From positions 1-64,000 of the forward strand of contig NZ_WHNQ01000027.1 in the NCBI RefSeq assembly GCF_009362785.1: a DNA stretch of 64,000 nucleotides, read 5' to 3'. The notes under the pieces are model-generated. The model did not search any database. It was not told the DNA's origin and saw nothing but the letters and a program-made list of their open reading frames with translations. This DNA comes from Paraburkholderia atlantica (GTDB lineage Bacteria; Pseudomonadota; Gammaproteobacteria; Burkholderiales; Burkholderiaceae). A program made the translations under genes and the position numbers. Shown in pieces: positions 48,643 to 57,645 of the stretch; within the stretch, counting starts at the first letter, position 1; every line of letters starts with the position of its first letter.

Positions 48643-49590
48643 TTAGCCGAGTTCCTTCACGAGTTCCGGCACGAGGGTGAACAGATCACCGACGAGGCCG
48701 TAGTCGGCCACGCTAAAGATCGGCGCTTCTTCGTCCTTGTTGATCGCGACGATGACCTTCGAGTCCTTCATGCCGGCCAGGTGCTGGATCGCACCCGAGA
48801 TGCCGACCGCGACGTACAGTTGCGGCGCGACGATCTTGCCGGTCTGGCCGACCTGGTAGTCGTTCGGCACGAAGCCCGCGTCGACGGCTGCGCGCGATGC
48901 GCCGAGCGCCGCGCCGAGCTTGTCGGCCAGCGGCTCGAGCACCTTCGTGTAGTTCTCGCCATTGCCCAGACCACGGCCGCCCGACACGATGATCTTCGCG
49001 CTCGTCAATTCCGGACGATCGAGCTTCGTCACTTCGCGGCTCACGAACTGCGAGATGCCGGCGTCGGCTGCGGCTTCGATCTTCTCGACCGCTGCGCTGC
49101 CGCCTTCGGCTGCGACGGCGTCGAAACCGGTCGAACGTACCGTGATGACCTTGATCGGATCAGCCGATTGCACGATCGCAATGGCGTTGCCGGCGTAGAT
49201 CGGACGCTCGAACGTGTCGGCGCTATCCACTGCGGTGATGTCGCTGATCTGCGCGACGTCGAGCTTCGCGGCGATACGCGGCGCGACGTTCTTGCCGTAC
49301 GCGGTAGCCGGCGCGAGGATGTGCGTGTAGTTCTTCGCCGCATCTTGCACGAGCGTCAGCACTGTCGCTTCGACGTTTTCCGCGAGACCCGCTTCGAGTT
49401 GCGGCGCGTCGGCCAGCAGTACCTTGGCGACGCCGGCGATCTTCGCTGCCGCATCGGCCGCGGCCTGCGCGTTGTGACCCGCGACCAGCACGTGAATATC
49501 GCCACCGATCTTCTGTGCCGCTGCGATCGTGTTCAGCGTCGCGGCCTTGATCGACGCGTTATCGTGTTCTGCAATTACCAGATTCGTCAT
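48643..49590 (-). CDS. etfA: Electron transfer flavoprotein alpha subunit
   Basis: A 315-residue subunit binding FAD. MTNLVIAEHDNASIK starts it, and the C-terminal FAD domain has IIVSGGRGLGNGENY, GQTGKIVAPQLYVAVGISGAIQH and the KDEEAPIFSVADYGLVGDLF signature. With EtfB it carries electrons from acyl-CoA dehydrogenases to ETF-ubiquinone oxidoreductase. It follows etfB by 13 bp. Confidence 0.97.
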   Translation of the reverse strand: MTNLVIAEHDNASIKAATLNTIAAAQKIGGDIHVLVAGHNAQAAADAAAKIAGVAKVLLADAPQLEAGLAENVEATVLTLVQDAAKNYTHILAPATAYGKNVAPRIAAKLDVAQISDITAVDSADTFERPIYAGNAIAIVQSADPIKVITVRSTGFDAVAAEGGSAAVEKIEAAADAGISQFVSREVTKLDRPELTSAKIIVSGGRGLGNGENYTKVLEPLADKLGAALGASRAAVDAGFVPNDYQVGQTGKIVAPQLYVAVGISGAIQHLAGMKDSKVIVAINKDEEAPIFSVADYGLVGDLFTLVPELVKELG

Positions 49591-49603
49591 TTCTTGCGTC
49601 TCC

Positions 49604-50353
49604 TCACAACACCTTGGCTTCGGTCTTCAGCTTCTCGACCAGCGTCTTCACGTCCGGCACCTTCACACCGGCGGAACGCTTCGGAGGCTCGGCGACTTTC
49701 AGCGTCTTCAGACGCGGCGTGACGTCCACACCGAGGTCTTCGGGCTTGATCGTTTCCAGCGGCTTTTTCTTGGCCTTCATGATGTTCGGCAGCGTCACGT
49801 AGCGCGGCTCGTTCAGGCGCAGATCGGTCGTCACCACGGCCGGCAGCGTCAGCGACAGCGTTTCGGCGCCGCCGTCCACTTCACGCGACACCGTCGCCTT
49901 GCCGTCCGCGACAACCACCTTCGACGCGAACGTCGCCTGCGGCAGGTTCGCCAGCGCGGCGAGCATCTGGCCGGTCTGATTGGAGTCGTCGTCGATGGCC
50001 TGTTTGCCGAGGATCACCAGCTGCGGTTGCTCCTTGTCGACCAGCGCCTTGAGCAGCTTCGCGACTGCGAGCGGCTGCAGCTCTACGTTCGATTCGATCA
50101 GGATCGCGCGGTCCGCACCGATCGCGAGCGCGGTGCGCAGCGTTTCCTGCGACTGCGCAACACCGGCCGACACGGCGATCACTTCGGTCGCCACACCCGC
50201 TTCCTTCAGACGCACGGCCTCTTCAACCGCGATTTCGTCGAACGGATTCATCGACATTTTCACGTTCGCAATATCGACGCCCGTGCCGTCCGATTTCACG
50301 CGGACCTTCACGTTGTAGTCGACCACTCTTTTCACTGGCACCAGAATTTTCAT
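49604..50353 (-). CDS. etfB: Electron transfer flavoprotein beta subunit
   Basis: A 249-residue subunit binding AMP. Blocks are MKILVPVKRVVDYNVKV, MSMNPFDEIAVEEAVRLKE, LGKQAIDDDSNQTGQMLA and the C-terminal SAGVKVPDVKTLVEKL. GGAG stands seven bases before the ATG at 50353. The promoter region holds a perfect 12-bp palindrome (50477-50488), so the operon is probably under a TetR-type repressor of fatty- or branched-acid use. Confidence 0.97.
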   Translation of the reverse strand: MKILVPVKRVVDYNVKVRVKSDGTGVDIANVKMSMNPFDEIAVEEAVRLKEAGVATEVIAVSAGVAQSQETLRTALAIGADRAILIESNVELQPLAVAKLLKALVDKEQPQLVILGKQAIDDDSNQTGQMLAALANLPQATFASKVVVADGKATVSREVDGGAETLSLTLPAVVTTDLRLNEPRYVTLPNIMKAKKKPLETIKPEDLGVDVTPRLKTLKVAEPPKRSAGVKVPDVKTLVEKLKTEAKVL

Positions 50354-50476
50354 GCACACGCTCCAAAGTTACGAATACGTCAACCCGACGAACATTATAG
50401 CGACTGCCCTGATGGCAGCCGTGTCGCGGGCGCTCTGCGGGAGGATATCGCTCCTCCGCGGCGTGACGGCAATATC

Positions 50477-50488
50477 GAACGATCGTTC
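50477..50488 (-). promoter_or_regulatory. Palindromic operator upstream of etfBA
   Basis: GAACGATCGTTC is a perfect 12-bp palindrome 124 bases before the etfB ATG. Directly upstream on the minus strand is TAAAAT, a likely -10 (plus 50490-50495), so the palindrome would cover the transcription start. This is typical of TetR-family operators. Confidence 0.6.
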
Positions 50489-50501
50489 TATTTTAATCTC
50501 T

Positions 50502-50528
50502 AAAAAACCCGGGAGACAACCCCGGGTT
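50502..50528 (-). terminator. Terminator of metNIQ
   Basis: On the minus strand AACCCGGG pairs with CCCGGGTT (plus 50521-50528 and 50506-50513), followed by TTTTTTA (plus A-run 50502-50507). It lies about 60 bp beyond the metQ stop and just upstream of the etfBA promoter. Confidence 0.9.
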
Positions 50529-50589
50529 CCGAATCCGACCTCTAATTTCGCATCGCCGTCGTGTTCTGCGAGGTCCGTGGACCATTGCA

Positions 50590-51387
50590 TCACCAGGAGG
50601 TGATCACCGCGCCGCCGAATTTGCTGTCGACGAACTGCTTCACTTCCGGCGAGTGGTACGCCGCGACGAGCTTGGCGACCCACGGCTTGTTCTTGTCCGC
50701 TTCGCGGATCGCGATCACGTTCACGTACGGACCTTTCGGGTCCTCGATCGCGATGGCGTCCTGCTTCGGCTTGAGGCCCGCTTCCATCGCGAAGTTGGTG
50801 TTGATCGCGGCGGCATCGACGTCGCCCAGCGAACGCGGAATCTGCGCCGCGTCCAGCTCGACGATCTTCAGCTTCTTCGGATTGTCGACGATGTCGAGCG
50901 GCGTCGCCTTCAGGCCGGCATCGGCGCGCAGCTTCAGCAAGCCCTGCTTCTGCAATAGCAGAAGCGCGCGGCCGCCGTTGGTCGGATCGTTCGGCACGGC
51001 GATCTTCGCGCCCGGCTGCAGTTCCGCGAGCGACTTCACCTTCTTCGAGTAGATGCCCATCGGGTACGTGACCGTATCGGCGATACGGATCAGCTTGTAG
51101 CCACGGTCCTTCACCTGCGCCTGCAAGTACGGGTCGTGCTGGTAGCTGTTCGCGTCCAGATCGCCGCTCGCGAGCGCAGCGTTCGGCTGCACGTAATCGG
51201 AGAATTCGACGATCTTGATGGTGAGGCCGTTCTTCGCGGCGACCGTCTTCACGACATCCATGATCTGCGCGTGCGGGCCGCCAGTGACGCCGACCTTGAT
51301 CGTGTCGTCGGCATGCGCCGCGGTGGTGGCGAAGAGGGTTGCCGCGCCCAGCGCGGCGGCCAGCTTGAGAATGAAGCGACGTTGCAT
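50590..51387 (-). CDS. metQ: MetQ/NlpA family methionine ABC transporter substrate-binding protein
   Basis: A 265-residue periplasmic binding protein. The signal peptide ends AAHA-DD (26), without a lipobox, unlike E. coli MetQ. Family blocks are KVGVTGGPHAQIMDVVK, IVEFSDYVQPNAALASGDLDANSYQHDPYL, the AVPNDPTNGGRALLLLQKQGLL loop and AAINTNFAMEAGL. It delivers methionine to MetNI. It follows metI after 48 bp and ends the operon before a strong terminator. Confidence 0.95.
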   Translation of the reverse strand: MQRRFILKLAAALGAATLFATTAAHADDTIKVGVTGGPHAQIMDVVKTVAAKNGLTIKIVEFSDYVQPNAALASGDLDANSYQHDPYLQAQVKDRGYKLIRIADTVTYPMGIYSKKVKSLAELQPGAKIAVPNDPTNGGRALLLLQKQGLLKLRADAGLKATPLDIVDNPKKLKIVELDAAQIPRSLGDVDAAAINTNFAMEAGLKPKQDAIAIEDPKGPYVNVIAIREADKNKPWVAKLVAAYHSPEVKQFVDSKFGGAVITSW

Positions 51388-51435
51388 GATGGACCTTTTC
51401 CGAATCTCTATTAGCGGGCTTCCGAACGCCCTTGT

Positions 51436-52089
51436 TTATTTATGGCTCAAACGACGCACGAGCCAATCCCCAAACGACTGCACCAGCTGCACGAACACGA
51501 TCAGGATCAGCACGACCGCGAGCATCACTTCCGGCAGGAAGCGCTGATAGCCGTAGCGGATGCCGAGGTCGCCAAGACCACCGCCGCCGATCGCGCCCGC
51601 CATCGCCGAATAGCCGACCAGCGACACGAACGTGATCGTCAAGCCGGCGACTACGCCCGGCAGCGATTCCGGCAACAGCACCTTGAAGACGATCTGACTG
51701 GTGGTCGCGCCCATCGCCTGGGCCGCCTCGATGAGCCCGCGATCGACCTCGCGCAGCGCCGTCTCGACCAGACGCGCGATGAACGGCGCGGCGGCGATCG
51801 TCAGCGGCACGATCGCCGCCGCGGTGCCGATCGACGAGCCGACGACGAGCCGCGTAAACGGAATCACCGCGACCAGCAGGATGATGAAAGGTGTGGAGCG
51901 CACCGCATTGACGATCACGCCCATCACGCGATTCACCGCGACGTTTTCGAGCACGCCCTGACGGTCGGTCAGATACAGCAGCACGCCGAGCGGCACGCCA
52001 ACCACGGCGCCAATCAGTCCGGAGATGCCCACCATGATGAGCGTCTCCCAGAACGACTGGACGAACATATCGAACATTTCACTCAACAT
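51436..52089 (-). CDS. metI: Methionine ABC transporter permease
   Basis: A 217-residue inner-membrane permease with five helices. The EAA loop is EAAQAMGATTSQIVFKVLLP, and NAVRSTPFIILLVAVIPFTRL and VSLVGYSAMAGAIGGGGLGD are MetI signatures. Its start lies inside the end of metN (11-base overlap), so the two are translationally coupled. Confidence 0.96.
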   Translation of the reverse strand: MLSEMFDMFVQSFWETLIMVGISGLIGAVVGVPLGVLLYLTDRQGVLENVAVNRVMGVIVNAVRSTPFIILLVAVIPFTRLVVGSSIGTAAAIVPLTIAAAPFIARLVETALREVDRGLIEAAQAMGATTSQIVFKVLLPESLPGVVAGLTITFVSLVGYSAMAGAIGGGGLGDLGIRYGYQRFLPEVMLAVVLILIVFVQLVQSFGDWLVRRLSHK

Positions 52090-53113
52090 GCGAGAGCTCC
52101 TCCACTACGACACCCTGCTCGCGCAGAAACGTGATCGCCTGCGCGACCTTGGTCGGGTCGCCGCCCGCCAGAACCGCGAGCGAGCCGAACGCCTGCCCCT
52201 GGATCTCGTCGATCTGGCCGTGCAGGATGTTGAAGTCGAGTTCGTAGCGGCGAATCGTCTCCGACAGGATCGGTTGATCGACGCCGGAACCAGTGAACGC
52301 GAGGCGCAACAGATGACCGCTGCCGGTCTTCAGGCGCTGCGCGACGCGCGCCTTCATGGCGGGCGGCAGCTCCTGCGCGATCACGTCGCCGATCAGCGCG
52401 CGCGTGACTTCGTGGTGCGGCTGCAGGAACACGTCGATCACCTTGCCTTCTTCGACGACGCGGCCCGCGTCGAGCACCGCGACGCGATCGCAGACCTGCT
52501 TGATCACGTCCATCTGGTGCGTGATCAGCACGACCGTCAGGTTCAGTTCGCGATTGATGCGCTTCAGCAGATCAAGAATGGCGCGCGTGGTTTCGGGGTC
52601 GAGCGCGGAAGTCGCCTCGTCCGACAGCAGCACCTTCGGCTTGCTCGCAAGCGCCCGCGCAATGCCCACGCGCTGCTTCTGCCCGCCGCTGATCTGCGCC
52701 GGATAGCGGTCCTTCTGCGCCGACAGTCCGACGAGCTCGAGTAGCGGCAGAACGTTGGCCTCGATTTCGTCGCGCTTCATGCCCGCCAGTTCGAGCGGCA
52801 GCGCGACATTCTCATACACGGTGCGCGACGACAACAGATTGAAGTGCTGGAAGATCATGCCGATCTCGCGACGCGCGTCGCGCAGTTGCGCGGCGGGCAG
52901 CGTCGTCAGATCGCGGCCGTTGACGAGGATGTTGCCCTCGGATGGGCGCGTCAACAGGTTGATCGTGCGCACGAGCGTGCTCTTGCCCGCGCCGCTGCGG
53001 CCGATGATGCCGAACACCTCGCCCGCCGGAATCGTCAGATTGACGTTGTGCAGCGCTTCGACCCAGCCCCGGGGTCCGGCGAACCGCTGGGAAACATTGC
53101 GTATTTCGATCAT
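52079..53113 (-). CDS. metN: Methionine ABC transporter ATP-binding protein
   Basis: A 344-residue ATPase. Walker A GRSGAGKST, Q-loop FQHFNLLSS, signature SGGQKQRV, Walker B VLLSDEATSALDP and the H-loop THQMDV are intact. The C-terminal ACT-like domain (after residue 265) senses cytoplasmic methionine. The start at 53113 matches the family N-terminus MIEIRNVSQ, but no ribosome site precedes it. An in-frame ATG at 53149 has GGGAG upstream and would add 12 residues. The leader can form a large hairpin covering this area (53124-53176). Confidence 0.94.
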   Translation of the reverse strand: MIEIRNVSQRFAGPRGWVEALHNVNLTIPAGEVFGIIGRSGAGKSTLVRTINLLTRPSEGNILVNGRDLTTLPAAQLRDARREIGMIFQHFNLLSSRTVYENVALPLELAGMKRDEIEANVLPLLELVGLSAQKDRYPAQISGGQKQRVGIARALASKPKVLLSDEATSALDPETTRAILDLLKRINRELNLTVVLITHQMDVIKQVCDRVAVLDAGRVVEEGKVIDVFLQPHHEVTRALIGDVIAQELPPAMKARVAQRLKTGSGHLLRLAFTGSGVDQPILSETIRRYELDFNILHGQIDEIQGQAFGSLAVLAGGDPTKVAQAITFLREQGVVVEELSHVE

Positions 53114-53123
53114 GGACAAACGA

Positions 53124-53176
53124 AAACGGCGGAGGCTGCCGGCGAGCATCGTGCTCCCGACAAGCGGCCGCCGTTT
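53124..53176 (-). promoter_or_regulatory. Structured leader at the start of metN
   Basis: AAACGGCGG at 53124-53132 pairs perfectly with CCGCCGTTT at 53168-53176. Inside it GAGCA (53144-53148) pairs with TGCTC (53152-53156) around TCG. The alternative metN ATG (53147-53149) and its GGGAG lie in the inner hairpin. The element may control access to the start, or act as an attenuator. Confidence 0.45.
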
Positions 53177-53350
53177 CTTTTATTGGGATTTAAGGTCGCC
53201 ATTCTACCGCAGCGGCGACATACCCTTTAATAATCAATTCCGATCTTTTCATAACCTGAGGGCATTAGAGCCGCGCCTTATGCACAAACCTCGCGCGCGT
53301 CGCGCCGCTGCGACTATGATCGGGCCACCCCCTCCGCACAGGCTGCCACC

Positions 53351-54256
53351 ATGCAGAATTCCCCGAGCCACACCGTGCGCGCGAGCGCCGGCAGTCTTAA
53401 GAAAGACGCGCCGCAGCGCGCGTCGGTCACGACCGGCGATGGCATCGAGTTGCCGCTGTATCGCTGGCAGCCGAACGGCCCGATACGCGCGACGGTCGCG
53501 CTGCTGCACGGCCTCGCCGAGCACGCCGGCCGTTACGCGGCCGTCGCGGACCGGCTCAACGCGGCGGGCATCGAACTCGTCGCGATCGATCTGCGCGGCC
53601 ACGGCCACGCGCCCGGCAGGCGGGTCTATGTGAAACGCTTCGACGACTACCTGCTCGATGCGCAGGCGCTGCTCGATGCCGCCGCGCAAAGCTGCGCGCC
53701 GCTCTTCCTGATGGGTCACAGCATGGGTGGCGCGGTGGCCGCGCTGTACGCGATCGAACGTCTCGGCTCGAGCGGGCGGCGCCTGAGTGGTCTGATCCTG
53801 TCGAGCCCCGCGCTTGCGCCGGGCCGCGACGTGCCGAAGTGGATGCTCGCGCTAAGCCAGCTGATCAGCCGCGTCTATCCGGGCTTCCCGGCGATGAAGA
53901 TCGACCCTACGCTGCTGTCGCGCCTTCAGCCGGTGGTCAAAGCCAACCTCAACGATCCGCTCGTGCATCACGACGCGATTCCGGCGCGCACGGGCGCCGA
54001 GCTGCTGCGCGCGATGGCGCGGATTGAACGTGGCCGCGCGGGGCTGCGCATGCCGCTGCTCGTGTTTCATGGCACCGACGACAAACTGACCGAGCCCGAC
54101 GGCAGCCGCGCGTTCGGCGAGCACGCGGGCTCGCCTGACAAGACGCTCACGCTGCATGAGGGCAGCTATCACGAGACGATGAACGACCTCGACCGCGATC
54201 GGGTGATCGCGGCGCTGGTCGACTGGATTGAAAGACGGTCGGTGGGACGGAGTTGA
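53351..54256 (+). CDS. Alpha/beta hydrolase, monoacylglycerol lipase type
   Basis: A 301-residue hydrolase of the monoglyceride lipase group. The nucleophile elbow is GHSMGG, the oxyanion segment LLHGLAEHAGRYAAVADRL is typical for this group, the acid is in FHGTDDKLTEP, and the His is in SYHETMND. A cap insert (DVPKWMLALSQLISRVYPGF) lies between. It should cleave monoacylglycerols or similar esters; no signal peptide is seen, so it is cytosolic. It is divergent from metN and convergent with the enoyl-CoA hydratase gene. Confidence 0.9.
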   Translation: MQNSPSHTVRASAGSLKKDAPQRASVTTGDGIELPLYRWQPNGPIRATVALLHGLAEHAGRYAAVADRLNAAGIELVAIDLRGHGHAPGRRVYVKRFDDYLLDAQALLDAAAQSCAPLFLMGHSMGGAVAALYAIERLGSSGRRLSGLILSSPALAPGRDVPKWMLALSQLISRVYPGFPAMKIDPTLLSRLQPVVKANLNDPLVHHDAIPARTGAELLRAMARIERGRAGLRMPLLVFHGTDDKLTEPDGSRAFGEHAGSPDKTLTLHEGSYHETMNDLDRDRVIAALVDWIERRSVGRS

Positions 54257-54283
54257 GAAGATGCGGCGCCTGGTAGCCGTCGA

Positions 54284-55093
54284 CTACCGCTTCCACGCCG
54301 GCGCGCGTTTGTCGATGAAAGCCTGCACGCCTTCGAGCGCCGAGTCGTCCATCATGTTGCAGGCCATCGTCTGCCCCGCGAGCTGGTACGCGGCTTCGAT
54401 ACCCATTTCGAGTTGCCGGTAAAACAGGCTCTTGCCAGCGCTGACCGCCTCGACCGGCTTCGCGCAGATGCTCGCGGCGAGCCGCGCGACTTCGTCGTCG
54501 AGCGCGTCGGCTGGGGCGACGCGGTTAACGAGCCCCTGCTTACGCGCTTCGGCGGCGTCGATGAAGTCGCCGGTCAGCAGCATTTCGAGCGCGGCCTTGC
54601 GCGACAGGTTGCGCGAAAGCGGCACCGATGGTGTCGCGCAGAACAATCCGAGGTTCACGCCCGACACGGCAAAGCGCGCGGTCTCGGCGGCGACCGCGAG
54701 ATCGCACATTGCGACGAGCTGGCAGCCGGCCGCGGTCGCGATGCCGTGCACGCGCGCGATCACCGGCTGCGGCATGCGCTGGATCGTCAGCATCAGCTTC
54801 GTGCAGCGCGCGAATAGCTGCTGGTAGTACGCGAGCGACGGCGCCGCGCGCATTTCCTTCAGGTCGTGGCCCGCGCAGAATGCGCGGCCTGCGCCGGCGA
54901 TCACGACCACGCGGGCATCGGTCTTCGCGATGTCGGTCAACGTCTGCTGCAGTTCTTCGAGCAGCGCTTCGGACAGCGCATTGAATGCATCGGGCCGGTT
55001 CATCGTTACGCGCACGACGCCCGGTACGTGATACGCGTCGGGTTCGATGGTGACCAGCGACGCGTCGCCGGTATTGACGGGGTTGACGTTCAT
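54284..55093 (-). CDS. Enoyl-CoA hydratase/isomerase family protein (ECHDC3-like)
   Basis: A 269-residue crotonase-fold protein. The oxyanion blocks are GAGRAFCAGHDLKEM and HGIATAAGCQLVAMCDLAVA. The segment that normally carries a catalytic Glu reads LGLFCATPSVPLSRNLSR, as in ECHDC3-type members, so classical hydratase activity is uncertain. It starts three bases after the stop of the HDAC-like gene, so the two are one operon. The reaction is unknown. Confidence 0.9.
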   Translation of the reverse strand: MNVNPVNTGDASLVTIEPDAYHVPGVVRVTMNRPDAFNALSEALLEELQQTLTDIAKTDARVVVIAGAGRAFCAGHDLKEMRAAPSLAYYQQLFARCTKLMLTIQRMPQPVIARVHGIATAAGCQLVAMCDLAVAAETARFAVSGVNLGLFCATPSVPLSRNLSRKAALEMLLTGDFIDAAEARKQGLVNRVAPADALDDEVARLAASICAKPVEAVSAGKSLFYRQLEMGIEAAYQLAGQTMACNMMDDSALEGVQAFIDKRAPAWKR

Positions 55094-55096
55094 GGC

Positions 55097-56020
55097 TCAG
55101 ATCTCCGCCAGCGAGCGCACGTGCGCGACCACGCTGCGCCCGAGCGCCGACAGGTTGTAGCCGCCCTCGAGACAACTGACGATGCGCCCGCGCGCGTAGC
55201 GCCGCGCGATCTCGCGCACCTGGTCGGTAATCCACGCGTAATCGTCTTCGACGAGACCCATGTTGCCGAGGTCGTCCTCGCGATGCGCGTCGAAGCCGGC
55301 CGAGATGAACAGCATCTCCGGCCTGAACTCGTGCAGGCGCGGCAACCACAGCATATCGACCGCTTCGCGCACGGCCATGCCGTTCGAGCGTGCCGGCATC
55401 GGCACGTTGCACATGTTGGACGCCTGGTTGTCGGCGCCCGTGAACGGATAGAACGGGTGCTGAAAGATGCTGCACATCAGCACGCGCGGGTCGCCGGCGA
55501 ACGCGGCCTCGGTACCGTTGCCGTGATGCACGTCGAAGTCGATGATGGCGACACGTGCGAGACCATGCACGTCGAGCGCGTGGCGCGCGGCGATCGCGAC
55601 GTTGTTGAAGAAGCAGAAGCCCATCGCGCGCGCCGGCTCCGCGTGATGGCCTGGCGGCCGCACGCTGCAGAACGCGTTGTCGTAGCGGCCTTCGATCACC
55701 GCGTCGGTGGCGGCGACGGCCGCGCCCGCCGCGCGCAACGCGGCCCGCAACGTGTGCGGGTTCATCGTCGTGTCGGGATCGATTTCGGCGACGCCCTCGA
55801 CCGGCGAGCGGCCGCGGATGTAGTCGACGTGCGCCTGCGTGTGCACGCGCAGCAGCGCGGCCTCGTCGACGAGCGGCGCCGACTCGCGCTCGATCAGCGC
55901 GTCGATGCGGCTCGCGATCAGCTGATCCTCGATCGCCTGCAGACGCGCGGGACACTCGGGATGCCACTGTCCCATGTCGTGCAGCAGACAGTCGGGGTGG
56001 GAATAGAAACCTGTTGCCAT
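55097..56020 (-). CDS. Histone deacetylase family protein (acetylpolyamine aminohydrolase type)
   Basis: A 307-residue zinc hydrolase of the class II HDAC-like fold. Catalytic blocks are intact: RPPGHHAEPARAMGFCFFNN with the paired His, IDFDVHHGNGTEAAF with Asp and His zinc ligands, SAGFDAHREDDLG with the third ligand, and the EGGYNLSALGRS end. Bacterial members deacetylate polyamines or other small amides, or act on proteins; the substrate here is unknown. First gene of a two-gene unit with the crotonase-like gene. Confidence 0.93.
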   Translation of the reverse strand: MATGFYSHPDCLLHDMGQWHPECPARLQAIEDQLIASRIDALIERESAPLVDEAALLRVHTQAHVDYIRGRSPVEGVAEIDPDTTMNPHTLRAALRAAGAAVAATDAVIEGRYDNAFCSVRPPGHHAEPARAMGFCFFNNVAIAARHALDVHGLARVAIIDFDVHHGNGTEAAFAGDPRVLMCSIFQHPFYPFTGADNQASNMCNVPMPARSNGMAVREAVDMLWLPRLHEFRPEMLFISAGFDAHREDDLGNMGLVEDDYAWITDQVREIARRYARGRIVSCLEGGYNLSALGRSVVAHVRSLAEI

Positions 56021-56264
56021 AGTTCGTGTTGTGCGTCTCTTCTACGGCGCGGCGCATGAACTGCGCGCGCGACGTGTCTCCGTCGAGGGGCGCGCGCCCC
56101 CGCGCGCCCACATTCGTCAAGTTACCACACGACGCCGCTGTCGCCGATTCAGCACGGTTTTGCGGGAGCCGTCGGGTATACTTCCCCGACCCGTTATTCG
56201 CCGTTTCGTTCCTGCCGCTTTCCGACTGCTTCCAGCCTTTCACGCATCGCGCTCACTGCTCACC

Positions 56265-57533
56265 ATGACCGTCAAGCTTGCTCTGTCCGCAGGATCCCCA
56301 CGCAACCGGCTTCGCCTCAACACCCTCGCCGCCTCACTGACCGTCGCATCGTGCATGTTCATCGCAGCAAGTCCCGCGAGCGCGCAAAGCGCCCCGCGCA
56401 AAGCATCGGTGCAGCTCGCGCAGAGCCAGCCGCAACAGCCGGTACCGCAAGGGCAAACGTTTGAGGAAGAGATCATTCCGCAGCGCTATGCGAACAACGC
56501 GAACGTCGATGCGTTCATCAACGAGATGGTCGCGCGCTACGATTTCGACGAAGCGTCGCTGCATGCGCTGTTTGCCGGCGTCAGCTACTCGGCGACCGCG
56601 GTGAAGCTGGTCACGCCGTCGCTGACGCCGTCGGTCAAGAACTGGCGCTCGTATCAGGCGCGCTTTCTCGACCCGGTGCGCGTCAATGCCGGCGTGCAGT
56701 TCTGGCGCGAGAACCGCGCCACGCTGCAGCGCGCGTATCAGGAGTTCGGCGTGCCGCCGGAGATGGTCGTCGGCATCATCGGCGTCGAGACGATCTACGG
56801 CCGCTACATGGGTAATTTCCGCGTGCTCGATGCGCTGACCACGCTGAGCTTCGACTATCCGAACACCGCGAATCGCGCGGACCGCCAGGCGACCTTCCGC
56901 AAGAATCTCGAAGACTACCTGGTATGGACGCGCGACGCGCAGATCGACCCGAACACGGTGCTCGGTTCGTACACGGGCGCGATCGGCATTCCGCAGTTCC
57001 TGCCGAGCAGCATCGTCCAATACGCGGTCGACTACGAGGGCAACAAGCACATCGATCTGCGCACGAGTGACGCCGATGCGATCGGCAGCGTCGCGAACTA
57101 TCTGCGCCAGAACGGCTGGGAAAGCGGTCGGCCGGTGGTATGGCGAATCGGCTCGGACGCGGGTAGCCTCGGTGTCGCGCAGGCGGCGGCCACCGGTCAG
57201 CCGGAGCCGCACTGGCCGCTCGACCAGTTGCTTCGCGCCGGCCTCGTGCTGAACGAGCCGAACCTCGACACCGCTTCCGAAGCAGGCACGCCGGTCACGG
57301 TGGTCGATCTGCCGACACCGGGACGCGGCACCGAGTTCGTGCTCGGCCTGAAAAACTTTTACGTGCTCACCCGCTACAACCGCAGCTTCTTCTATGCGCT
57401 CGCGGTGTATCAGCTGGGTCAGAAGGTCAAAGCGCAGATGGAAGCAATCGACGCGGCGAATGCCGCGAAAGCGGCCAACAACGGCGGCGCGTCGCGAGGT
57501 CAGGCGGATCAGTCGAACTCAGATTCGCAGTGA
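56265..57533 (+). CDS. mltB: Lytic murein transglycosylase B
   Basis: A 422-residue cell-wall lytic enzyme that cleaves peptidoglycan to 1,6-anhydromuropeptides. The ATG at 56265 gives a signal peptide (cleavage near ASAQ, about residue 42) rather than the lipobox of E. coli MltB. The catalytic Glu is in GIIGVETIYGRYMG; LTTLSFDYP, GSYTGAIGIPQFLPSSI and SVANYLRQNGW are MltB family blocks. The C-terminus is Ala/Asn/Gln-rich. A bidirectional terminator separates it from cysM. Confidence 0.95.
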   Translation: MTVKLALSAGSPRNRLRLNTLAASLTVASCMFIAASPASAQSAPRKASVQLAQSQPQQPVPQGQTFEEEIIPQRYANNANVDAFINEMVARYDFDEASLHALFAGVSYSATAVKLVTPSLTPSVKNWRSYQARFLDPVRVNAGVQFWRENRATLQRAYQEFGVPPEMVVGIIGVETIYGRYMGNFRVLDALTTLSFDYPNTANRADRQATFRKNLEDYLVWTRDAQIDPNTVLGSYTGAIGIPQFLPSSIVQYAVDYEGNKHIDLRTSDADAIGSVANYLRQNGWESGRPVVWRIGSDAGSLGVAQAAATGQPEPHWPLDQLLRAGLVLNEPNLDTASEAGTPVTVVDLPTPGRGTEFVLGLKNFYVLTRYNRSFFYALAVYQLGQKVKAQMEAIDAANAAKAANNGGASRGQADQSNSDSQ

Positions 57534-57577
57534 GTCGCGCAGCGAGTCGCCATGGGCGCCTCGCGTTGAAGGAGGGA

Positions 57578-57606
57578 AAAAAAGCGCCGGCTCGACCGGC
57601 GCTTTT
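57578..57606. terminator. Bidirectional terminator between mltB and cysM
   Basis: AAAAGCGCCGG (57580-57590) pairs with CCGGCGCTTTT (57596-57606) around CTCGA, with A-run and T-run at the ends. Confidence 0.92.
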
Positions 57607-57645
57607 CATTGGCTCGCGCGCCCGCGAAGGCGCTCGCTGACCCGC

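Noticed and set aside
53114..53350. SAM riboswitch upstream of metNIQ
   Set aside because: I looked for the conserved cores of known SAM riboswitches and found none; only simple nested hairpins are visible.
54540..56243. A 567-codon frame on the minus strand across the HDAC-like and crotonase-like genes
   Set aside because: It is an out-of-frame reading of two well-supported genes and is almost only Arg, Ala and Gly in places.
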